Source: an uncultured Bacillota bacterium
Lineage (GTDB): Bacteria > Bacillota > Clostridia > Peptostreptococcales > Anaerovoracaceae
Assembly: GCA_902465215.1 (NCBI GenBank)
Contig: CABQMM010000052.1
Coordinates: 1-7,920 of the forward strand
Direction of reading: 5' to 3'
DNA length: 7,920 nt
Made by a program: the position numbers and the translations under genes. Below, one piece after another: positions 1 through 6,000 of this stretch. Numbering within the stretch: position 1 is the first letter of the stretch; every line of letters starts with the position of its first letter. The notes beneath the pieces were generated by a model, which saw nothing but the letters and a program-made list of their open reading frames with translations, was not told the origin of the DNA and searched no databases.

Positions 1-703
1 AATCATTTCCCGCGCCCTGAATCAGCTCAATCTCATCGCGAAGGGCAGAAAGATTGTATCCTGCAATCTCGGATTCAAGTTCCGGTCCGAAAACACCGTC
101 TTCGGCGAGGGTAATCGTTTTACCTGCCTTATACAGATGCACTTCGTTTTTCAGAATATCGTAAATTCCCTCAAAATTCAGTCCGTTGCCGATCGGCCAT
201 GTAACCGGAACGGAAGGAAGCCCCAGAACATCTTCCAGTTCCTGCACGAGGTCGAATGGATCTTTGGTTTCGCGGTCGATTTTGTTGATAAAAGTAAAAA
301 TCGGAATGCCGCGCATGGAGCAGACCTTAAACAGCTTCTTTGTCTGCGCTTCAATACCTTTCGCGCCGTCGATGACCATCACCGCGCTGTCAACGGAGGT
401 CAGAATACGATAAGTATCTTCGCCGAAGTCGTTGTGTCCGGGTGTATCCATAATGGAAATCACTTTGCCTGCATATTCAAACTGCATTACAGAAGAAGTA
501 ACGGAAATGCCTCTCTGCTTTTCGATTTCCATCCAGTCGGAGGTTGCAAACTTGCTGTTTCGCCGCGCTTTTACCGTACCGGCCTCGCGAATGGCGCCGC
601 CGTGCAGCAGCAGCTTTTCGGTCAGAGTCGTCTTACCTGCGTCAGGGTGGGAGATAATTCCGAATATTCTTCTTGCTTCTATTTCTTCTAATCTTGTAGC
701 CAT
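1..703 (-). CDS. prfC: Peptide chain release factor 3 (RF3), N-terminal part, truncated by window edge
   Basis: RF3 is a cytoplasmic translational GTPase that removes RF1/RF2 from the ribosome after peptide release. The visible 234 codons are the N-terminal part of a protein that is usually about 525-530 residues; the remainder lies beyond position 1. The G1 P-loop reads HPDAGKTT (residues 19-26). The switch region [18 protein letters not shown] (55-72) is diagnostic of RF3 rather than EF-G, LepA or TypA. G3 is DTPGH (86-90) and G4 is NKID (140-143). After the G domain, TWPIG and a RDEIEL segment match the usual RF3 order. The ATG at 703-701 has an AAGAAAGGA ribosome binding site 6-7 bases upstream, and the RF3-type N-terminus supports this start. 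It is divergent from the MATE gene. Odd detail: the segment after G3 is HNDFGED, where HEDFSED or HQDFSED is more usual. Identity is nearly certain from the motifs. Confidence 0.96.
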   Translation of the reverse strand, partial: MATRLEEIEARRIFGIISHPDAGKTTLTEKLLLHGGAIREAGTVKARRNSKFATSDWMEIEKQRGISVTSSVMQFEYAGKVISIMDTPGHNDFGEDTYRILTSVDSAVMVIDGAKGIEAQTKKLFKVCSMRGIPIFTFINKIDRETKDPFDLVQELEDVLGLPSVPVTWPIGNGLNFEGIYDILKNEVHLYKAGKTITLAEDGVFGPELESEIAGYNLSALRDEIELIQGAGND

Positions 704-759
704 AAAAAATCCTTTCTTATGAAAATGTGAATTTGCTTTATCACCAAAACTTCACAAGG

Positions 760-799
760 AATATCATACCATAAATCTTGAATTTGTAAACATGATATT
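760..799. repeat. 8-bp inverted repeat spanning the divergent promoters
   Basis: AATATCAT (760-767) and ATGATATT (792-799) are perfect inverted copies with arm centres 32 bp apart. The left arm covers the prfC -10 box, and the right arm ends two bases before the MATE -10 box. A TGATAT core recurs at 816-821. It could be a regulator binding site, but the region is AT-rich and chance is a real alternative. Confidence 0.3.
763..790 (-). promoter_or_regulatory. Predicted sigma-A promoter of prfC
   Basis: Read on the minus strand, a TTTACA -35 box (785-790) is followed after 16 bases by TATGAT (763-768). A TGG directly upstream of the latter makes it an extended -10. The expected transcript start is about 50 bases before the prfC ATG. 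The -35 box lies one base from the -35 box of the opposing MATE promoter. This is a consensus match only. Confidence 0.6.
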
Positions 800-806
800 A
801 TATAAT
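778..806 (+). promoter_or_regulatory. Predicted sigma-A promoter of the MATE gene
   Basis: TTGAAT (778-783), a 17-base spacer and a perfect TATAAT (801-806) give a good vegetative promoter. The expected start is near 812-814, leaving a leader of about 42-44 bases before the ATG at 856. It is back-to-back with the prfC promoter, so RNA polymerase probably cannot bind both sites at once. Confidence 0.6.
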
Positions 807-855
807 ATAATTTCGTGATATGAAAGAATAAAAGAAAAAGAAATCAGAGGTAGGA

Positions 856-2214
856 ATGGAAGAGAAAGCACATGTAAACAAAATGGGTGTCATGCCGATC
901 AAAAAACTTTTGATTGAAATGGCATGGCCCGCAATATTATCAATGACAATCAATGCGCTGTATAATATTGTAGACAGCATTTTCGTAGCGCAGATAAGTG
1001 AAGACGCATTGACAGCGGTATCGATTATCAATCCGATTCAGATGCTGATTATCGCCCTCTCCGTGGGAAGCGGTGTCGGAATCAACTCCCTGATTGCCAG
1101 AAAATTAGGGGCAAAGAAGCAGGAAGAGGCCGATCAGGCGGCAAGCACGGGGCTTAGAATCGGGCTTTTAAACTATTTTGTATTTTTAATTATAGGAGTC
1201 TTCTTTACGGGAATTTTCGTTTCCGGTTATGCGGATAAAGGAAGCTACATCTATGAAGAAGCGGTAAAATATATGGCAATCGTATGCATCGGCTCGTTTT
1301 TCCTGAATATGCAGGTTGTTTTTGAAAAGATCCTGCAGGCGACAGGCAATATGATTGGACCGATGGCTTGCAGTCTGACAGGTGCGGTTGTCAACATCAT
1401 CTTAGACCCGATTCTGATTTTCGGTCTGCTCGGAGCACCGAAGATGGGCGTAGCGGGTGCGGCGATTGCAACGGTAATCGGTCAGGTCTGCGGCATGACG
1501 ATGGGAGCATTTATCACTTTCAAAGGCGACCATCTGGTAACGCTTACGGTAAAGGGCTTCAAGATTGACTGGAAAATCGTGGCGGACATTTATAAAGTAG
1601 GCCTTCCGTCCATCGTAATGCAGTCGATTGGATCGGTTATGATTATCTTCTATAATAAGATTCTGGTTGACTTTTCGACGACAGCAGTTGCGGTTCTGGG
1701 CGTATACTTTAAGATTCAGTCCTTCGTATTCATGCCGGTATTCGGCTTGAACCAAGGGGCAATGCCGATTATGGGCTACAACTACGGTGCCAGAGATAAA
1801 GACAGACTCATGCAGGCATATAAAGAAGCGCTGAAGATTGCAGTAATGGTAATGGCTCTCGGAGTTTTAATCTTCCAGCTGATTCCATCGCAGCTCCTGC
1901 AGATGTTCAAGGCATCCGATGAAATGCTTCGGATTGGAGTTCCGGCGCTTCGCATTATCAGCTTATGTTTCATCCCGGCAGCGTTCGGTATTATTACAGG
2001 AACGCTCTTTCAAGGTACGGGGCACGGCGTGTACAGCCTGCTTTGCTCGGTAATCCGACAGCTTATCGGTATTTTGCCGCTGGCGTATATTTTAATCCGA
2101 ATCGGCGGTGTAACGCTGTCGTGGGCATCCTTCCCGCTTGCAGAGATTCTGGGACTGACATACAGTGCGATTATGCTGCGCCATCTGTATAAAAAAGAAA
2201 TTGTCAATATGTAA
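856..2214 (+). CDS. MATE-family multidrug/cation efflux transporter
   Basis: A 452-residue integral membrane protein, the normal length for MATE antiporters, which export cationic drugs or metabolites using Na+ or H+ gradients. The sequence alternates about 12 hydrophobic segments in two six-helix halves, for example near residues 18-38, 99-121, 140-156, 175-190 and 200-220 in the first half. MATE signatures include LYNIVDSIFV (35-44), LDPILIFG (183-190), the glycine/alanine-rich GVAGAAIAT, QGAMPIMGYNYGA at the start of the second half, and LFQGTGHG near the end. Asp40, Asn180, Asp184 and Thr206 correspond to the N-lobe cation site described in PfMATE (Asp41, Asn180, Asp184, Thr202), so the protein should be functional. 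The ATG at 856 follows AGAGG with a 5-base gap. It has its own promoter upstream and a terminator downstream, so it is likely monocistronic. The substrate cannot be read from the sequence, and norM/mepA/dinF names are not justified. Confidence 0.93.
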   Translation: MEEKAHVNKMGVMPIKKLLIEMAWPAILSMTINALYNIVDSIFVAQISEDALTAVSIINPIQMLIIALSVGSGVGINSLIARKLGAKKQEEADQAASTGLRIGLLNYFVFLIIGVFFTGIFVSGYADKGSYIYEEAVKYMAIVCIGSFFLNMQVVFEKILQATGNMIGPMACSLTGAVVNIILDPILIFGLLGAPKMGVAGAAIATVIGQVCGMTMGAFITFKGDHLVTLTVKGFKIDWKIVADIYKVGLPSIVMQSIGSVMIIFYNKILVDFSTTAVAVLGVYFKIQSFVFMPVFGLNQGAMPIMGYNYGARDKDRLMQAYKEALKIAVMVMALGVLIFQLIPSQLLQMFKASDEMLRIGVPALRIISLCFIPAAFGIITGTLFQGTGHGVYSLLCSVIRQLIGILPLAYILIRIGGVTLSWASFPLAEILGLTYSAIMLRHLYKKEIVNM

Positions 2215-2224
2215 AATAATATAC

Positions 2225-2268
2225 AAAAAAAGAACAGTCGACCCCAAAACGGCTGTTCTGCTTTTTTT
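2225..2268. terminator. Bidirectional intrinsic terminator between convergent genes
   Basis: AGAACAGTCG (2231-2240) pairs with CGGCTGTTCT (2250-2259), a 10-bp stem with one G-T wobble and a 9-base loop. A T-run follows at 2262-2268, and an A-run (2225-2231) precedes the stem. It can therefore stop transcripts of the MATE gene on the plus strand and of the cysteine-rich gene on the minus strand. It starts 10 bases after the MATE stop codon and ends 11 bases before the neighbour's stop. Confidence 0.85.
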
Positions 2269-2279
2269 GAAAAGTAGTC

Positions 2280-2840
2280 TTAAATTTCAAAGTCCGAATC
2301 GAGAGCCTCAGATTCGTCACGCGCTCTTGAATCTTCTTCGACCAAATCGCGGATATACGGGTCGCATACCAAATGCTTCCATACCGTGTAAGTTGCCTTC
2401 ACAAAATCGTCGTTCAGAGGGATTTCCTCCTCAATCAAAGGGCAAGTATAAGGCAGTTCTTCGTCGTTATAAACAAGCTCTAAAATTCCGTCCTTCGTAA
2501 GGTAGGGCGATAGGGGATAAGTCCGGCACTGAAACGGTCTTTGCGTTCTGGGGCAGTACGGGGGCGTCTTGCATTTTACGAAATAAACATTGCCGCCCCA
2601 GGAATCGGGAAATTCAAAATCTTCGGCATTTTCCACAGTCCATGTCAGCCAGTCATCCTTTCTGCTGTGGATTTTTTCTTCGCCGGGATAAAGATAAATT
2701 CCAAGCTCCTCTTCGCAGGAATCCCCACAGGTGCAGCAGATTGCACCGCAAAGCCTGCCGCAGTCTCCGCCTATGGGAGAAACTTTATCGAGAAGGCGGT
2801 AAATTGCCTTCCATGTTCTTTTGCGTATTGTACATTTCAT
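2280..2840 (-). CDS. Cysteine-rich conserved protein, YkgJ/CxxCxxCC-like putative metal chelator
   Basis: A soluble 186-residue protein with no signal peptide or membrane segment. It has twelve cysteines: 3, 27, 31, 35, 36, 38, 42, 90, 96, 105, 133 and 159. The first cluster, DCGRLCGAICCTC (26-38), and a second, CPRTQRPFQCRTYPLSP (96-112), match the layout of the putative zinc- or iron-chelating family PF03692 (YkgJ/UPF0153), which pairs a CC-containing Cys cluster with an RPxxCRxYP block. Similar proteins occur in Clostridia as conserved hypotheticals, from memory. The acidic C-terminal tail (about 166-185) looks disordered. The ATG at 2840 is the only usable start: an in-frame TAG lies five codons upstream, and no ATG, GTG or TTG follows before the conserved Cys cluster. 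It has no convincing ribosome binding site. The gene is divergent from the iron-sulfur-type giant protein and converges on the MATE gene. Metal binding is inferred; molecular function is unknown. Confidence 0.8.
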   Translation of the reverse strand: MKCTIRKRTWKAIYRLLDKVSPIGGDCGRLCGAICCTCGDSCEEELGIYLYPGEEKIHSRKDDWLTWTVENAEDFEFPDSWGGNVYFVKCKTPPYCPRTQRPFQCRTYPLSPYLTKDGILELVYNDEELPYTCPLIEEEIPLNDDFVKATYTVWKHLVCDPYIRDLVEEDSRARDESEALDSDFEI

Positions 2841-2846
2841 ATCTTC

Positions 2847-2875
2847 AGTATACTAAAAATTATGGGAATAGGCAA
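2847..2875 (-). promoter_or_regulatory. Possible promoter giving a leaderless transcript of the cysteine-rich gene
   Basis: On the minus strand, TTGCCT (2870-2875), a 17-base spacer and TATACT (2847-2852) form a fair sigma-A match. Only six bases separate the -10 box from the ATG at 2840, so the expected start falls on or next to the start codon. The lack of a ribosome binding site fits this. Evidence is by consensus only. Confidence 0.4.
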
Positions 2876-2917
2876 TCGAAAACATTACAGTTAAGACCTG
2901 CCAACTTTTTTAGCCCA

Positions 2918-2937
2918 ATTTTAGCGTCATTTTAACG
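2918..2937. repeat. Tandem direct repeat upstream of the activase fusion gene
   Basis: ATTTTAGCG (2918-2926) and ATTTTAACG (2929-2937) match at 8 of 9 positions and are offset by 11 bp, about one helical turn. They sit in the -35 area of the suggested promoter at 2946-2954, where an operator or activator site would be expected. It is short and AT-rich, so it may be chance. Confidence 0.25.
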
Positions 2938-2945
2938 GGCTTTGG

Positions 2946-2954
2946 TGGTAAAAT
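2946..2954 (+). promoter_or_regulatory. Possible extended -10 promoter of the activase fusion gene
   Basis: TGG followed by TAAAAT (2949-2954) makes an extended -10 element without a good -35 box, and predicts a leader of about 78 bases. TAAAAT at 2991-2996 is an alternative -10 with a poor -35 (TTTGTA). The remainder of the 2841-3038 gap is AT-rich, with no other feature I can support. Confidence 0.3.
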
Positions 2955-3038
2955 TACAAGGTGAAAATTTGTAAAATTTTAAAGAAATATTAAAATTCAT
3001 TATAGAAAACAAAAATACTACGAAGTAAGAGGAACAAT

Positions 3039-6000
3039 ATGAGACTGGGAATTGATGTAGGCTCGACAACTGTAAAACTGGTTTTGCTTGATGAAAACGG
3101 AACCATGCTTTATCAAAGGTATGAACGACATATGTCAAGTGTTTTCAGCAAAGTCAGTGAACTTTTAGAGCAATTAAAAGCCGAGAAAGGCGATTTAACA
3201 GTAAAGGCGGTTATCACCGGCTCCGGCGGGCTGTCGCTCGCGGACAAAATCGGGGCGCGATTCGAGCAGGAGGTTGTAACTTGCTCATTAGCAGTAGAGA
3301 AACTGATACCACAGACCGATGTTGTCATTGAACTGGGCGGTGAAGATGCCAAAATTACATATTTCGGAAGTACGGTTGAACAGAGAATGAACGGTACCTG
3401 TGCAGGTGGTACCGGAGCGTTTATCGACCAGATGGCGATTCTTTTAAATACAGACGGAAACGGCCTGAACGAGGCTGCAAAGGATTATAAAATCATTTAT
3501 CCGATTGCGGCACGTTGCGGTGTTTTCGCGAAAACAGACATTCAGCCGTTGATAAATGAAGGCGCTCCAATCGAAAATCTGGCAGCGTCCATATTTCAGG
3601 CGGTTGTCAATCAGACAATCAGCGGACTTGCCTGCGGTCATAAAATCAAGGGCAATGTGGCTTTCCTCGGAGGACCTCTGACTTATCTGTCCGAGCTCAG
3701 GAAGCGATTTATCGAGACTTTGGAACTGAAGCCGGAGGAAGTGATTTTTCCGGAAAATTCAAAGTATTTCGTTGCAATCGGCGCGGCTTATATGGCAGAA
3801 AAAGAGCCGGATGTACAGCTCAGCCAGCTTCTTGACCGCGTAAAATCCGTCGATCCTTTGGCGGATTCACAGACCAAGAGGGTAGAACCGCTGTTTAAAG
3901 ATGAGGCAGAGTACGAAGCCTTTAAGGCACGCCACGAAAAGGCGAAAATCAAAAGAAAAGAACTGAGAAGCTGCAAGGGACCTTTGTTCCTTGGAATTGA
4001 CGCCGGTTCTACAACCACGAAAGCGGCATTAATCGATCAGGACGAAAATCTGGTCTATTCTTTTTATAGAAATAATGAGGGTAATCCTCTGGAAGCGACA
4101 AAAATCATGCTCAACGAGCTTTATTGCATGCTGCCGCAGGATACCTATATTGCAAATACAACGGTTACCGGTTACGGTGAGGGTTTAATTAAGGCTGCCT
4201 TTAAAGCGGACTACGGCATTATCGAGACGATGGCGCATTATAAGGCGGCAGAAGAATTTCTTCCGGGTGTGGATTTCATCCTCGACATCGGCGGACAGGA
4301 TATGAAGTGCATGCGTATCAAAGACCATGCGATTTACAGCATCATGCTGAATGAAGCGTGCTCTTCCGGCTGTGGTTCTTTCATCGAAACCTACGCGAAG
4401 TCGGTAGATATGCCGGTGGAAGAGTTTGCGCGAGTGGGACTTTTGTCTCAGAACCCGGTAGATTTGGGAACGCGCTGCACGGTTTTCATGAACTCCATGG
4501 TAAAACAGGCACAGAAGGAAGGCGCGTCCATCGGAGATATTGCGGCAGGATTATCCTATTCCGTAATAAAAAATGCCTTGTATAAAGTAATCAAGCTCAG
4601 AAATCCGGATGAGGCCGGAGATAAAATCGTTGTTCAGGGAGGAACCTTCCTCAACGAATCCGTGCTGCGCGCAATTGAAAAGGTGCTTGGAAAAGAAGTT
4701 GTGCGTCCGGACATCGCAGGAATCATGGGCGCTTACGGCTGCGCGCTGAATTCCATGAAAAATTGGGAATACGGACATCACTCGACGATTCTTTCTCTCG
4801 ACGAAGTGAAGGAATTTTCGGCAGGCAGCAGCAACACAAGATGCAACGGCTGCGAAAATCACTGCATGCTGACGATTACGAAATTCAATGATAAAGAGCG
4901 ATATATCACAGGCAATCGTTGCGAAAAGGGCGAGGGAAAAGCCAAGGCAGGAAAAGATTTGCCGAACTTATATGAATATAAGCTGAAAAGATTATTTGGA
5001 TATGATCCGCTTGTGGCAGAGGAAGCAAAGCGGGGCAGCGTTGCGCTTCCGCGTGTTTTGAATCTATACGAGGACTATCCGTTTTGGTTTACTTTCTTTA
5101 CGAAGCTTTCGTACCGCGTGGTACTTTCTCCGATGTCCTCAAAGGAACTGTATGAAAAGGGCATGGACACGATTTCATCGGATACTGCCTGCTACCCCGC
5201 GAAGCTTGTGCATGGGCACATACAGACATTGGTGGAAATGGGAGAAAAGTGGATATTCTATCCTTGCATAAACTATGAACAGATAGAGGATGAAAGCGCG
5301 CAGAACCATTACAACTGTCCGATTGTTGCAACCTATCCGGAAGTCATCGCCAATAATATGAACGATGTTTTTGAGGAATATGGTGTGGAATTTTCGCATC
5401 CGTTCGTTCCGTACGATAATGACGAGCGGCTGATTAAGAGAATGTATGAGGTTCTTCAGGCGAAAGGAATCTCCAAGAAAGAAATCCGCGAAGCTGTCCA
5501 TGCAGCAAGGCAGGAGCAGCAGAGTTTCAAAAGAGATGTGGAAAACGAAGGAAAGAAAGCTTTGGACTTCGCAAAGGAGCACAATAAAAAAGCAATCATT
5601 CTTTCCGGCAGACCGTATCATCTGGATACGGAGATTAACCACGGCATCGATAAAATGATTACTTCTTTTGATATGGTTGTTTTGTCTGAGGATTCCGTGT
5701 GCAAGATGGGAAATCTCCCAAGACCAATCCGCGTTCTCGATCAGTGGGTTTACCACTCCAGACTGTATAAGGCTGCGGATTTTGCGGGGAGAACCGACGG
5801 CGTGGAACTTGTGCAGCTGAATTCCTTCGGCTGCGGCGTCGATGCGGTGACTACGGATGAAGTAGAGGAAATCTTGGAGCATTCCAACAAACTCTATACG
5901 GTTTTGAAAATAGACGAAGGCAACAATCTTGGCGCAATTCGAATCCGAATTCGTTCGCTGAAGGCTGCAATGGAAGAACGCGACAAAAATGGTGTAAAAG

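Noticed and set aside
137..691. 184-codon open frame on the plus strand across prfC
   Set aside because: It lies opposite the GTPase motifs of RF3 and has no recognisable protein features; a shadow of the real gene.
1402..1755. 117-codon minus-strand frame inside the MATE gene
   Set aside because: Antisense to conserved MATE segments including the Asp184 motif, with Arg/Asn/His-rich composition and no motif.
2541..2935. Two overlapping plus-strand frames (2541-2894 and 2642-2935) opposite the cysteine-rich gene
   Set aside because: Both run antisense to the conserved Cys blocks of the minus-strand gene and carry no motif of their own.
2912..2941. AGCCC/GGGCT inverted repeat followed by TTT, a possible terminator
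   Set aside because: The stem is only 5 bp with a 20-base loop, and no gene reads into it because both neighbours are transcribed away from this gap.
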